In this document: positions 29,453-37,229 of the stretch, one piece after another
How the letters are laid out: each line of letters opens with the position of its first letter
How positions within the stretch are numbered: the first letter of the stretch is position 1
From: a virus
Reading direction: 5' to 3' (one strand)
DNA: 37,229 nt
IMG/VR virus record: IMGVR_UViG_3300049489_000379
Span: 1-37,229 of that record
The notes under the pieces: generated by a model
What the model was told of the DNA's origin: nothing
What the model saw: the letters and a program-made list of their open reading frames with translations, nothing else
Databases searched by the model: none
Position numbers and translations under genes: made by a program

Positions 29453-29502
29453 AAAACCCTTGTTGCACTCCCCTCAGATTTGCAATAAGGGTTTTGTTTT
29501 TT
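29453..29502 (+). terminator. Rho-independent terminator after the ssDNA-binding gene
   Basis: AAAACCCTTGTTGCA (29453-29467) pairs with TGCAATAAGGGTTTT (29481-29495), 15 bp with one G-T pair, a 13-base loop, then GTTTTTT. It lies before the DNA polymerase gene and probably reduces polymerase expression relative to the abundant ssDNA-binding protein. Confidence 0.85.
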
Positions 29503-29514
29503 AAGGGGTAGTAA

Positions 29515-31638
29515 ATGAAAATACATTGCGACTTTGAAACGCGAAGCGAGTGCGATTTAAAAAAAGCGGGTGCCTTTGAATACGCTGCGCACCCGTCGAC
29601 CGAAGTGCTTTGTCTTGCGTTTAAAACTTCTTACGGCCACGTTTATTTATTTGATTTCGAACAAATGCAAAAACCATTTCGAGAGCAAAAACCCACGTTT
29701 CAAAACGCTTGGGGCGATTGGATTGAAAAAGACATATTTCTTTTTATCGCCCACAATGCTTTTTTTGAACAAAGTATTTACAATGAAATATTGGTGAAGC
29801 GTTTCGGTTGGCCTGAAATACCAATCACCAAATGGCGTTGCACGGCCGCAAAAGCGGCGGCGTCGGCAATACCCCGAAACCTCGCCGACGCCGGTGCGGT
29901 TATGCGCCTATCGGTGCAAAAAGATTTCAAAGGGCACCAAGTAATGTTAAAACTTTGTAAGCCGACTTCGGCATTTAAAAAATGGAATGAATCTAAAATT
30001 GGTGCCCCACCTGCGAAGTTTTGGACGCCCGACACCGCACCCGAAGACTTTAAAGCCCTTTACCATTATTGTAAACTTGACGTGCTTACCGAAGAGAAAC
30101 TTGACGATTCACTCCCCGACCTAACACCATTCGAGCAAGAGGTTTGGTTTCTTGACCAAAAAGTAAACCTGCGCGGGGTCGCGGTCGACCTACCTTTGGT
30201 GAATCAAATTTCTGAAATCATGGCGAGCGAATCAAAGGCAATGGTAAAAGAACTAGACACTTTAACAATGGGGCTTGTGGGTTCGGGTAACGAACGCGCA
30301 AATATTTTAGAATTTTTAAAATTGGACGGCATTGAAATGCCCGACTTACGTTCGGCCACCGTCGACGACTTTTTGGCAAACGGTAAAGTCAACGGCGACG
30401 CTGCAAAGATTTTAAACATTAGAAAAAGTTTAGCGCGAAGCTCAACCGCCAAATACAATACTTTTAAAATTCGAGCGGCAAGCGACGGCCGCGTGCGTGA
30501 TTTACTTTTATATTGCGGCGCCGCGCGCACGGGGCGTTGGGGCGGTAAAGGGGTACAACCGCAAAACTTTCCTAGGGGCGTAATTAAAAACATTTATGAA
30601 GCTATTGACCGAATAAAAACTTGCGACATTGGCGATTTAAAAATGCTTTACGGCGACAATTTGATGCCGCTTTTCTCTTCGGTTTTGCGCGGTATGTTTG
30701 TCGCAAGCCCGGGGCATGAAATGTTTGTGCAAGATTTCAGCACCATTGAGTCGCGGGTTTTATTTTGGTTAGCCGGTCACGAAGAGGGTTTAAAAATATT
30801 TTACGACGGCCGCGACCCATATAAAGAAATGGCAAGACATATTTTTAATTGTAAACTTGAAGACGTTACCGACGAAAAAAGGCAAGTCGGAAAAGCGGCA
30901 TTTTTGGGCGCCGGATTCGGCATTGGTCACAAGAAATTTAAAACGTCGGCACTTGACGTTTACCGCGCCGAAGTCACCAAAGAGCAAGCAAAAATCGCGG
31001 TCACGGCTTACCGCGAAATTCATTGGCCGGTTGTGGAGTTATGGGAACAATACGAATCGGCGGCAATACAGGCCGTTGAAAACCCGCAAGCAAAATTTAT
31101 AGTGGGCAAAGTTTGTTTTGTTCGTCGAGGGCGTTTTTTAAATATAATTTTACCCGGCGGCCGCGAGCTAAGATATTGTGACCCAAACGTGGTCATGGCC
31201 GAAACGAAAGTTTTGGTGCTTGACGACGAACCCGTTTACGCCTCGACCCAATTACAACTTGAAAATTATTTAAAAGAGGGTGCGAAACAAACGGGGGCAT
31301 TTGTTTCAAAACGTTTAACGTATTTTGAAGTTAATCAAATCGCAAAAAATGTTGATTGCGTGATTCCAAAGTGGGCAAAAGAAAACACTTACGGGGGGAA
31401 AATTGTCGAAAATGTTGTACAAGCCGTTGCCCGCAATTTACTCGCCGAAGCTATGGTGCGGGCTGAAAATGCAGGCTACAAGGTTTTATTTCACGCGCAT
31501 GACGAACTTGTTTCGGAAGCACCAATCGGCACCAAAACAAGTGAAGAGTACCAAAAACTAATGGAAGTGCTTCCCGATTGGGCGACCGGCTTACCTTTGA
31601 AATCAAGCGGTTGGGTTCATACTCGTTACCGAAAATAA
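29515..31638 (+). CDS. DNA polymerase, family A, with 3'-5' exonuclease
   Basis: This 707-residue protein has a 3'-5' proofreading domain starting with CDFETRSECDL (motif Exo I, residues 5-15) and a family A polymerase domain. Motif A is FVQDFSTIESRV (about 404-415, catalytic D), motif B is KRQVGKAAFLGAGFGIG (about 455-472), and motif C is HAHDELVSEA (about 661-670, catalytic D and E). RTGRWGGKGVQPQNFPRG lies just before, at the usual place. A charged insert (about residues 565-650) sits before motif C. It is the replicative polymerase of the phage. AAGGGGT lies before the ATG. Confidence 0.95.
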   Translation: MKIHCDFETRSECDLKKAGAFEYAAHPSTEVLCLAFKTSYGHVYLFDFEQMQKPFREQKPTFQNAWGDWIEKDIFLFIAHNAFFEQSIYNEILVKRFGWPEIPITKWRCTAAKAAASAIPRNLADAGAVMRLSVQKDFKGHQVMLKLCKPTSAFKKWNESKIGAPPAKFWTPDTAPEDFKALYHYCKLDVLTEEKLDDSLPDLTPFEQEVWFLDQKVNLRGVAVDLPLVNQISEIMASESKAMVKELDTLTMGLVGSGNERANILEFLKLDGIEMPDLRSATVDDFLANGKVNGDAAKILNIRKSLARSSTAKYNTFKIRAASDGRVRDLLLYCGAARTGRWGGKGVQPQNFPRGVIKNIYEAIDRIKTCDIGDLKMLYGDNLMPLFSSVLRGMFVASPGHEMFVQDFSTIESRVLFWLAGHEEGLKIFYDGRDPYKEMARHIFNCKLEDVTDEKRQVGKAAFLGAGFGIGHKKFKTSALDVYRAEVTKEQAKIAVTAYREIHWPVVELWEQYESAAIQAVENPQAKFIVGKVCFVRRGRFLNIILPGGRELRYCDPNVVMAETKVLVLDDEPVYASTQLQLENYLKEGAKQTGAFVSKRLTYFEVNQIAKNVDCVIPKWAKENTYGGKIVENVVQAVARNLLAEAMVRAENAGYKVLFHAHDELVSEAPIGTKTSEEYQKLMEVLPDWATGLPLKSSGWVHTRYRK

Positions 31639-31651
31639 AGGGCTAACAAAA

Positions 31652-31720
31652 ATGCTTATTGAAGAGAAAATTGTTTACGCTTTATTTCTAGTTTTAATTT
31701 TGATTTACTTTTTGAGGTAA
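31652..31720 (+). CDS. Tiny membrane peptide (22 residues)
   Basis: A short frame MLIEEKIVYALFLVLILIYF-like with one hydrophobic helix and a final LR follows the polymerase by 13 bases. A weak GGGC site precedes it. It resembles the 32- and 59-residue membrane proteins in the same operon. Being so short, it could be chance. Confidence 0.4.
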   Translation: MLIEEKIVYALFLVLILIYFLR

Positions 31721-31724
31721 GCCC

Positions 31725-31862
31725 GTGACCGACGAAGAGAAATTAAAAGAGCTACAAGAAAAATACGAAGCCCTTGTAAAAATATTTAAAGGGCTTTTGT
31801 ATTGCCAAGAATTTGATTTAAAGCGCCGAGTGCGCCAAACCATTTTTAAAATGGGGCTTTAG
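31725..31862 (+). CDS. Small hypothetical protein (45 residues)
   Basis: The start is a GTG at 31725 with TTGAGGT before it. The protein (MTDEEKLKELQEKYEALVKI, then CQEFDLKRRVRQTIFKMGL) is a short helical, charged peptide. Its stop overlaps by four bases with the stop of the opposing gene 31859-32290. This is the last gene of the early operon. Confidence 0.5.
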   Translation: MTDEEKLKELQEKYEALVKIFKGLLYCQEFDLKRRVRQTIFKMGL

Positions 31863-32290
31863 TAAAGTAAGCAATCAAGTGCCGAAAAAATCCAAGGCTT
31901 TATTTTTTGCGCGTCTTTTGCTTCGTTACCTTTTTCGGGCACCAAGGCTTTAACGTCAATTTTTAACACTTCAATCTCTTCATTGCGTAACTCTTCAAGC
32001 TCTTTTTTAAATGTCTTTTCGTCTTCGGGGGTTTTAAATATCACCCCTTTTGTTTTTTCGTCGGTTTTAATTTCACCGGCTTCGTCAAGTTCGGTAAACT
32101 TTTTTAAAGTTTTTGTGCGGGTAATTTCATACGCTTTTAAGTGGGCGTCGAGTTTGGTGATTGCTTTACCCACCCAATACGAATTTCTTGCCGGTAAATC
32201 AATGCTGCCTAGTTCACTAATTGCGGCCATAAATTCCGGTTTTAGAATTGCTTCAAATTTTAATTTTTCGGCTTTTGTAATGTCGGCCAT
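31859..32290 (-). CDS. Hypothetical protein, DUF1617-like
   Basis: This 143-residue protein is helical: AEKLKFEAILKPEFMAAISE, then PARNSYWVGKAITKLDAHLK and a charged C-terminal part EKTFKKELEELRNEEIEVLK. The order of helices agrees with small phage proteins of the DUF1617 type encoded beside tail fibres. The function is unknown. A candidate promoter lies directly upstream (32314-32342). It converges with the early operon. Confidence 0.6.
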   Translation of the reverse strand: MADITKAEKLKFEAILKPEFMAAISELGSIDLPARNSYWVGKAITKLDAHLKAYEITRTKTLKKFTELDEAGEIKTDEKTKGVIFKTPEDEKTFKKELEELRNEEIEVLKIDVKALVPEKGNEAKDAQKIKPWIFSALDCLLY

Positions 32291-32313
32291 TTATGCCCCC
32301 TTGGTTTTGTAAA

Positions 32314-32342
32314 AACATAGAGGGATTTTAGCCGTTTGTAAA
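32314..32342 (-). promoter_or_regulatory. Candidate sigma70 promoter for 31859-32290
   Basis: On the minus strand TTTACA (32337-32342) and TATGTT (32314-32319) are 17 bases apart and lie 24 bases before the start codon, with AAGGGGG in between. This suggests that the last gene of the minus-strand region can be made apart from the fibre transcript. Confidence 0.5.
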
Positions 32343-32358
32343 GGTCAATCGGCCGCGT

Positions 32359-32577
32359 TTAAAGTTGATTTAAAATGCCGTCTAGAAACGCCACAATTTC
32401 GGTTGCGTCGAGTGAACTCGCTTGAACCGCCGGCGCATTTGGTATTGACGCCCGTATTTGGTAGTCGTAACCCAATGAAATTTCATTAAATGAAAAGTGT
32501 ATTGTAATTTCGTCGCTCGCCGCTTTTAGTTCGTCAACCTTTTCGGCTATCAATGCTAAGTCTTCCACTAGTCCCAT
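32359..32577 (-). CDS. Small hypothetical protein after the fibre gene
   Basis: This 72-residue protein has a helical start (LALIAEKVDELKAASDE), a beta part (IHFSFNEISLGYDYQIRAS) and a C-terminal helix. It is 26 bases after the tail fibre stop on the same strand. No family was recognised; a fibre-related or chaperone role is possible by position. Confidence 0.55.
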   Translation of the reverse strand: MGLVEDLALIAEKVDELKAASDEITIHFSFNEISLGYDYQIRASIPNAPAVQASSLDATEIVAFLDGILNQL

Positions 32578-32602
32578 TTACCGCCCCCGTTATTATTATT
32601 AT

Positions 32603-35600
32603 TTAAACTACCCGACGCCAATGCGCGCCCGTTCGCGAATCGGATTGTATTACCGCCCGCGAACCCGTCGCAACCGTTGTCGTGCCCACAAAAGTGTCGC
32701 CGCCGCCGACCGCAAAAGTCAACGTGTTACCACTGTCATTTATGACAATCAATTGTTGTGATTTTATGGCGGTGTTTGATGCGTGCAAAGTCACCGTTGG
32801 CGTGCCCGACGTTGCAACAATAACGTGGTCGGCTAAATTTGTAGTTATGCTGCCCGTAATGTTTGCGCGCTGCGCGTATTGTTGCCCGCCGTTCCATTGA
32901 CAAGGTTGCGCCACTTGCGAATTTATTGCCCAAGTACCACTTAAATTTGAAACCGAACCAAGTTGAATATGCGCGTAGTTTGTTGCTTTTGTAAATCCTG
33001 CGGTTACAAATGCCACTTGGTTCGTTATGGTTGCGGTGCCGCCATTGTCTTGAAATACAAAACCCGAACGCCGGGTCATGGTGACGCCAGTATTTACAAT
33101 CGCTTGCGCTTCAATGCCAACGTACGAAGTCACGGTGTTTGTACCCGCACCCGTGACGGTGTACGAAGGTTGTAGTAAAATATCAAGCCCCGCCGCCGTT
33201 GTCATACCCGCAACGGTAGCCCGTACTTCGGGTTGAGCGACAAGTGTGTAAAGTGAACCGTTATTTGTCGAACCCCAAGTGTCAATATACTTTGTTTTAT
33301 TCCAGAATAAAAACCCCGAACCGAATAACGAACCCGCACCGGGGTTTGAATTTGTGTATTGAATGGTTGTAGTCACCGCCGGCGGCGTAACGGTGCCCGC
33401 CGTGCCAACCGTTACCGAACCCGACAAATCAATAAAGGCCGAGTCAGTAGCACCAACACTCCCCGTTGGGGTAAAAGTTTGTTTGCCCGTCGATAAAAAC
33501 GACGCGTTGTTAGTCGTGCCAAATCTTGCCGATTCGGCACCAAGCGCCCACTTTTTTGTCATGGTGACGTTGCTACCTGCCGTCGGCTCTCTAAAATAGG
33601 CGTGAAAGGCGTCGGTGTAAGTTGTTACGCTCGACGCCGCAACGGTGTCGGTGCCCCAATAATCAACGTACATTGTCGCAACCGTACCGCTTGACGAAGT
33701 GTCGGTAAAAGTTTGCGCTTGATCTTTTATTCTAATGCCGTTTGTAGTCCAAGCCGCCGCACTTACGTTGCCACTAAAAATAAATTGGTCAAATGTCGGG
33801 TTTGTCATTGTCGGCGCGGTTGCAAAAACCGCGTTGCCCGTGCCTGTTTTATTTGCCGACAAAGCGGTAAATAATTGCGCACCAGTGAATGAACCTAGTG
33901 ACGTTGCAAAACTACCCGTGCCCGAACCCGTAATGTGACCCGTCAACGTAATTGTTTGGTCGCCGGTGTTTGTGCCAGATAAATTTGCCACCGCGCTATT
34001 GGCAAGCATAGCGTTTGAAATAGCTCCGGCCGCAATGCTTAAACTTGGATTGCCGGCAACGCCGTCACCATTAGTAACCGTCACGCCCGAACTTGAAACT
34101 AGGGTGCGTCCAACAAAAGTGTCGGCCGCCGTTTGAACCAAAAGCCCATTGGTGTTGTAGGCGGCAAGTGCGGTCAAAGTAGAATCAAGACCTTGCTTAT
34201 TATTTAATTGTGTTTGAATACTTGAAGTCGCGTCTAAAAACGCAAGGGTGGTACTTGTAACACTTGAAGCCGAAACAAAGCCCGACCCGTCGCTAACTAA
34301 AACCCGACTTGCGGTAAGTGCTGCAAGTTTTGAATACGCAAGCCCAGTGATTGTTGTCGCAAAACTTCCCGTGCCGCTTCCGGTTACGTCGCCGGTCAAC
34401 GTGATTGTTTGGTCGCCGGTATTCGTACCCGATAAATTTAAACCCGAAATATTACCCGCACTTGAAAAAGTGCCCGGCACCGTGGTGCCCGCGCTCGCGG
34501 ACGTTGCCCCGTTGGCAAGTAAATTGTGAAAATCCCAAGCACCATTTTGCGTTGAATTGTCGGTGCAAATTAAAGTCGAAACCCCGCCCCCGCCAATTGC
34601 CACAATCGTGTTGGTGCCAAAATCCCGAATGGTAATGGTGCCGGTTGAATTATTATTGAACCTAAATTGCGAACCGATAGTCATGTAAGTGGCGTCGGGC
34701 AAATTAAATAATACGGTGCTTGTGCCCGTAATTCTTTGATTACCGGTTGAGGCGTAGGTCATGACAATAGTTTGCGCCGCCGACGCCGTTGTGGTTGTGG
34801 TAATACCAACGTTATTGAAACCTGAATTGCCGGCCGCATCCCTTAAAACAAGGGTATTTATATTTGCAGCGGTCGCGCCCGTTGTGTTTGCGTTCGGCAA
34901 AATGCCCGTCACTTTTGCAGTCAAATCAATTGTTGCATTTGCAATCATTGAATTTAAAACTTTAAGTGCCCCAATAGTGGTGGTTATCGCGCCCGTGCCG
35001 GTGCCTGAAATATCACCACTTAAAGTAATTGTTTGGTCGCCGGTATTAGTGCCGCTTGACGAACCTGAAAAAGTACCGTTTTGCGTGGCAAGAGTGCCGA
35101 GGCCAAGATTGGTGCGCGCGGTACTTGCCGAAACTAGATCACTTAAATTATTTGCTTTTACGAGTTTGGTATCAAGTGCGGTTTGTAAATCAGTTTGATT
35201 TGAAAGTGTACCTGAAATCGAACCCCAAACGGCACTTGTTGGTGCTGCAATCCACTTTAAACCCGTAGCTTCGGCGCTATCAATTGACAAAATATAGCCG
35301 TTTGGATTTGCCCCGATACCTAGGCGAGCGTCAACGGTGCTAAAACCCCACAAGTCGCCCTTGGTGGTAAGTGGTGACGAAGACCCGCCCCCACCAAATG
35401 CTGAAAAGGGTATGCGTATTTTTGCAAAGCCGTTTGCGCTATCCTCGGCTAAAACAACGTCGGCCGCAACGGGCGACGCTTTCAAAGTGGTTGCCGAAAT
35501 TTCGGCCGAAACGTTGTCATGGTACGCATTGGGGTCACTTGAAGACCCGCCTAAAACGTGGCCGGTAATTGTACCAAGCCCCGAATCATAAACAAAATTT

Positions 35601-35764
35601 ATTGTGGGCGAATCGACAAGCGCGTTACCGACGGTCGATAAAGCAATGGCGCCCGACAAAATTGAATTTATGCCTTGCTCAACCGTAACGGTGTTTGCGT
35701 CGTCGCCGTTTGTAATGGTGACTTGCGTTTCGTCGGCCGGGTTTATGGTGATTGTGTTACTCAC
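32603..35764 (-). CDS. Long tail fibre protein
   Basis: This 1053-residue protein is rich in S, T, G, N and A with a beta-repetitive structure, typical of receptor-binding fibres. Three copies of an element LSGTNTGDQTIT-LTG with SGTGTG-like continuations occur near residues 235, 441 and 593, a repeat seen in many phage fibres. The C-terminus (VIVATSGTPTVTLHASN, then VINDSGNTLTFAVGGGDTF) looks like the end domain of fibres. The start is a GTG that overlaps the upstream TGA as GTGA, so it is coupled to the small structural gene. It is the likely host-range determinant. Confidence 0.85.
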   Translation of the reverse strand: MSNTITINPADETQVTITNGDDANTVTVEQGINSILSGAIALSTVGNALVDSPTINFVYDSGLGTITGHVLGGSSSDPNAYHDNVSAEISATTLKASPVAADVVLAEDSANGFAKIRIPFSAFGGGGSSSPLTTKGDLWGFSTVDARLGIGANPNGYILSIDSAEATGLKWIAAPTSAVWGSISGTLSNQTDLQTALDTKLVKANNLSDLVSASTARTNLGLGTLATQNGTFSGSSSGTNTGDQTITLSGDISGTGTGAITTTIGALKVLNSMIANATIDLTAKVTGILPNANTTGATAANINTLVLRDAAGNSGFNNVGITTTTTASAAQTIVMTYASTGNQRITGTSTVLFNLPDATYMTIGSQFRFNNNSTGTITIRDFGTNTIVAIGGGGVSTLICTDNSTQNGAWDFHNLLANGATSASAGTTVPGTFSSAGNISGLNLSGTNTGDQTITLTGDVTGSGTGSFATTITGLAYSKLAALTASRVLVSDGSGFVSASSVTSTTLAFLDATSSIQTQLNNKQGLDSTLTALAAYNTNGLLVQTAADTFVGRTLVSSSGVTVTNGDGVAGNPSLSIAAGAISNAMLANSAVANLSGTNTGDQTITLTGHITGSGTGSFATSLGSFTGAQLFTALSANKTGTGNAVFATAPTMTNPTFDQFIFSGNVSAAAWTTNGIRIKDQAQTFTDTSSSGTVATMYVDYWGTDTVAASSVTTYTDAFHAYFREPTAGSNVTMTKKWALGAESARFGTTNNASFLSTGKQTFTPTGSVGATDSAFIDLSGSVTVGTAGTVTPPAVTTTIQYTNSNPGAGSLFGSGFLFWNKTKYIDTWGSTNNGSLYTLVAQPEVRATVAGMTTAAGLDILLQPSYTVTGAGTNTVTSYVGIEAQAIVNTGVTMTRRSGFVFQDNGGTATITNQVAFVTAGFTKATNYAHIQLGSVSNLSGTWAINSQVAQPCQWNGGQQYAQRANITGSITTNLADHVIVATSGTPTVTLHASNTAIKSQQLIVINDSGNTLTFAVGGGDTFVGTTTVATGSRAVIQSDSRTGAHWRRVV
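33920..35060. repeat. Three DNA-level direct repeats in the fibre gene
   Basis: A segment of about 70 bases built around ATTGTTTGGTCGCCGGT recurs at about 33920-33985, 34370-34440 and 34990-35060. They encode the GTNTGDQTIT repeats of the fibre. Similarity is high at the core and falls off outside. Such repeats can recombine and change fibre length. Confidence 0.75.
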
Positions 35765-36141
35765 GGTTTTGTTACCTCGGGGCTAATTTCGGCCGTGCCT
35801 TGCACCCACCGGGTGACTATGCCGCCGACGACCGACTCAATGTCGTAACTAAAAAAGGTTGTCGTCCTAACCGCGTCCGCACTTGAATCAAGAACTATGG
35901 CACTTGAATCGGCCGCTGCAAGTTCGACTTCGACTTGACCTTTTGTGGCCGCTTGCGTTTGGTCTAAAATCGTAAAATCAAACTCGGCGTCAACCGAAGT
36001 CGCCGAAGCCGTGCGCCTAATTTTGCCGGTGAAAGTATGCCCCGTCAAATCAACCCGGTTACCGGCCGAATCTTGAATAGTAAAGAGGTTGTAAAAATCG
36101 GCACCTTGTTCGATATAAAGATTGTATTCACCCGCACTCAT
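35761..36141 (-). CDS. Small structural protein upstream of the fibre
   Basis: This 126-residue protein starts with MSAGEYNLYIEQGADFYNLF, followed by DLTGHTFTGKIRRTASAT and a mainly beta part to the end. The pattern Y-x-L-x-I-x-Q-G-A-x-F is common in small phage virion proteins that lie next to fibre genes. It overlaps the fibre start by four bases. A fibre-anchor or baseplate role is inferred. Confidence 0.7.
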   Translation of the reverse strand: MSAGEYNLYIEQGADFYNLFTIQDSAGNRVDLTGHTFTGKIRRTASATSVDAEFDFTILDQTQAATKGQVEVELAAADSSAIVLDSSADAVRTTTFFSYDIESVVGGIVTRWVQGTAEISPEVTKP

Positions 36142-36160
36142 TTTTTTTACCCCGCATGGT

Positions 36161-36640
36161 TTAAACTATTTCAATTGATTCAAGAACAATTTGCAATAAA
36201 CGTTTTGCCCACCCCGCACCAAACCTCGACCATGTCGAAAGTGCCGAATAATGATTTAAACGAATAAGCGCCATGTTGCGCAGCACAACCCCAATTGGTG
36301 TTTCTTGAAAAGCTAAGAACGTCATTGCCCCTAGAACGCCGTCTTGCTTTACCCCAAGTGCGCCTTGGAGTATTCGAACGGCGCGCGTCCTACCCTGGTT
36401 TACGGCGCAATCAAACACCATTAGTCGAATGTCGGGCGGCATTTGGTCAATCGCAAGTGAATCCCAATAGTCGGATTTATAAATGTCAATGGCCGCTTCC
36501 ATTGTTAGGTTTTTAATGTCAAGCATAGGGTAAGCCCGTTTTGAAATACCAAAACGGGTCTCGCCGCCCGGGTCTTTTGGGTCGAGCGAATAGCCGCCTT
36601 CGTGTACAAGTACGATTTTCACCGCTTGGTCAAACGTCAT
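36161..36640 (-). CDS. Endolysin, GH108 family
   Basis: This 159-residue protein is a peptidoglycan hydrolase. The catalytic E lies in VHEGGYS (Glu14), followed by PKDPGGETRFGISKRAYP, the conserved GH108 signature. Further conserved parts are AIDIYKSDYWDSL, VFDCAVNQGRTRAVRILQ and GALGVKQDGVLGAMT (a peptidoglycan-binding-like end). It has no signal peptide, so it needs the holin for release. GTTAGGGGT precedes the ATG. Confidence 0.93.
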   Translation of the reverse strand: MTFDQAVKIVLVHEGGYSLDPKDPGGETRFGISKRAYPMLDIKNLTMEAAIDIYKSDYWDSLAIDQMPPDIRLMVFDCAVNQGRTRAVRILQGALGVKQDGVLGAMTFLAFQETPIGVVLRNMALIRLNHYSALSTWSRFGAGWAKRLLQIVLESIEIV

Positions 36641-36662
36641 TTTAGACCCCTAACTTTTAAAA

Positions 36663-36908
36663 TTATTTAGGAAGTTTGATCGACAAAAACCAATCAAGCG
36701 CGTAGGCCAAGGCTTTGAAATATTTATTTGCTTGGATTGCCGTCCACTTTTCATTGTCGGCTTTGTCTGGTGTCGCGTCGACATAGCTTTGAATCACGGC
36801 GCACGCGGGTTTAAAGATTGCTCGCGCAATTGCCATGACGGTTATTAGAACCGCAAAGTTTGGGTTTGAAGCAAGTAAATCAATCACAATCATTTGAAGC
36901 CATTCCAT
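36663..36908 (-). CDS. Holin-like membrane protein
   Basis: This 81-residue protein has a hydrophobic span FAVLITVMAIARAIFKPACA (about residues 18-37) and an amphipathic C-terminal part that ends in KYFKALAYALDWFLSIKL. It is 22 bases before the endolysin, the usual holin-endolysin pair. AAAAGGGGT precedes the ATG. No spanin gene was found nearby. Confidence 0.75.
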   Translation of the reverse strand: MEWLQMIVIDLLASNPNFAVLITVMAIARAIFKPACAVIQSYVDATPDKADNEKWTAIQANKYFKALAYALDWFLSIKLPK

Positions 36909-36964
36909 TTTGTACCCCTTTTATTTGTTAAAATTTATCGGTCGTTTAAAACTAAAAATAAAAA

Positions 36965-37144
36965 CTATTCGGGTGCAAGAAACGTTTCGCCGTCGTATGA
37001 CCAACCAATGCCCGGTCGCGGGTCTAGTTCGTCAATACGAACTACAAAGTCCCACTCGGGTAAAATGCTCGCGGCAAAACCCGCGTCGCAGACAATTGTA
37101 TTTTTCACTTCACTATTTGCAATTAAAGCCCAAATTTGCTCCAC
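36965..37144 (-). CDS. Small fibre-associated protein (59 residues)
   Basis: The GTG at 37144 follows TAGGGGG. The protein contains CDAGFAASILPEWDFVV and RPGIGWSYDGETFLAP near the end. The P-G-x-G-W-x-Y-D-G-x-x-F-x-x-P motif is common in small proteins after tail fibre genes, which may act in fibre assembly or attachment. It lies between the glycine-rich fragment and the holin gene. Confidence 0.68.
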   Translation of the reverse strand: MEQIWALIANSEVKNTIVCDAGFAASILPEWDFVVRIDELDPRPGIGWSYDGETFLAPE

Positions 37145-37162
37145 AAAAACCCCCTATTTATT

Positions 37163-37229
37163 TTAATCAACATACCAAATTGTGCAACCGCCCGAACCGC
37201 CCGACCCCGCCGATTGTGCGGTATTAGAC
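37163..37229 (-). CDS. Glycine-rich tail fibre protein, C-terminal fragment (cut by window edge)
   Basis: Twenty-one codons, ending SGGSGGCTIWYVD before a TAA, enter from the right edge. The glycine- and serine-rich stretch with a short closing strand is the usual C-terminus of the glycine-rich fibre family whose N-terminus is at 1-94. The reading frame does not continue directly from the left-edge fragment across a simple end-to-end join, so sequence is missing between them. Confidence 0.55.
   Translation of the reverse strand, partial: SNTAQSAGSGGSGGCTIWYVD

Noticed and set aside
34248-35198. Long plus-strand open frames opposite the tail fibre gene
   Set aside because: Their proline- and valine-rich content follows from the threonine-, glycine- and asparagine-rich minus-strand gene. 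No motif or ribosome site supports them.
1-37229. CRISPR arrays, tRNA genes, integrase and attachment sites
   Set aside because: I saw no regularly spaced repeats with unique spacers, no cloverleaf-like segments ending in CCA, no tyrosine or serine recombinase motifs and no repressor with a peptidase domain.
1-37229. Simple circle by direct joining of the two window edges
   Set aside because: The frame of the left fragment continues across the join into codons that do not match the glycine-rich right fragment, and no overlapping sequence between the two ends was seen. A gap is more likely.

Overview
The window looks like an almost complete genome of a tailed, double-stranded DNA phage of siphovirus type. 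It carries a full set of head, connector, long-tail, lysis and replication genes. It has no ribosomal RNA, tRNA, CRISPR array, transposase, integrase or recognisable lysogeny repressor. The host cannot be named from the sequence. A GH108 endolysin, sigma70-like promoters, a lipid-free Sec signal peptide on one phage protein and a Mu-like head module all fit a Gram-negative host. Many genes share a ribosome-binding motif close to AAGGGGT rather than AGGAGG, and TTG and GTG starts are common.

Layout. (1) Positions 18885 down to 1, minus strand: the late operon, in the order small terminase, large terminase, portal fused to a MuF domain, protease with a nested scaffold, decoration protein, major capsid, a secreted cysteine-containing protein, connectors (Mu gp35/gp36/gpG-like), tail terminator, major tail protein, tail assembly chaperone with a -1 frameshift, tape measure, distal tail, hub and a repeat-bearing tail protein. 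The window is cut inside the next gene, a glycine-rich fibre protein. (2) The late operon appears to resume at the right edge, 37229 down to 31859, with the C-terminus of a glycine-rich protein, a small fibre-associated protein, holin, GH108 endolysin, a structural protein, a 1053-residue fibre and two small genes. This suggests a circular or circularly permuted genome broken inside the low-complexity fibre gene. (3) Positions 7296-8094, plus strand: a four-gene island facing against the late operon, with its own promoter and a terminator on its flank (moron-like). (4) Positions 19023-20078, plus strand: three coupled genes ending in an ECF-type sigma factor, divergent from the terminase genes. 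(5) Positions 23615 down to 20072, minus strand: a small HTH regulator, a prim-pol/D5 helicase protein, a 350-base noncoding region with iteron-like repeats and a polypyrimidine tract (candidate origin), a small gene and an HNH nuclease. (6) Positions 23724-31862, plus strand: early replication operon with a SNF2-like helicase, a methyltransferase-like protein, small membrane proteins, a DUF2800 Cas4-like nuclease, a DUF2815 ssDNA-binding protein and a family A DNA polymerase.

How it may work. The HTH protein probably controls the divergent pair of early transcripts at 23616-23723. Early genes replicate DNA from a candidate origin next to the primase-helicase. The sigma factor is a plausible switch to the late operon, whose start lies just across a divergent AT-rich region from the sigma cluster. 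The HNH protein and the terminases would then package DNA into a Mu-like head. The points most worth checking are the A AAA AAG frameshift site, the nested scaffold start, the counter-oriented island, the ECF sigma factor, the origin-like repeats and the secreted protein inside the head cluster.
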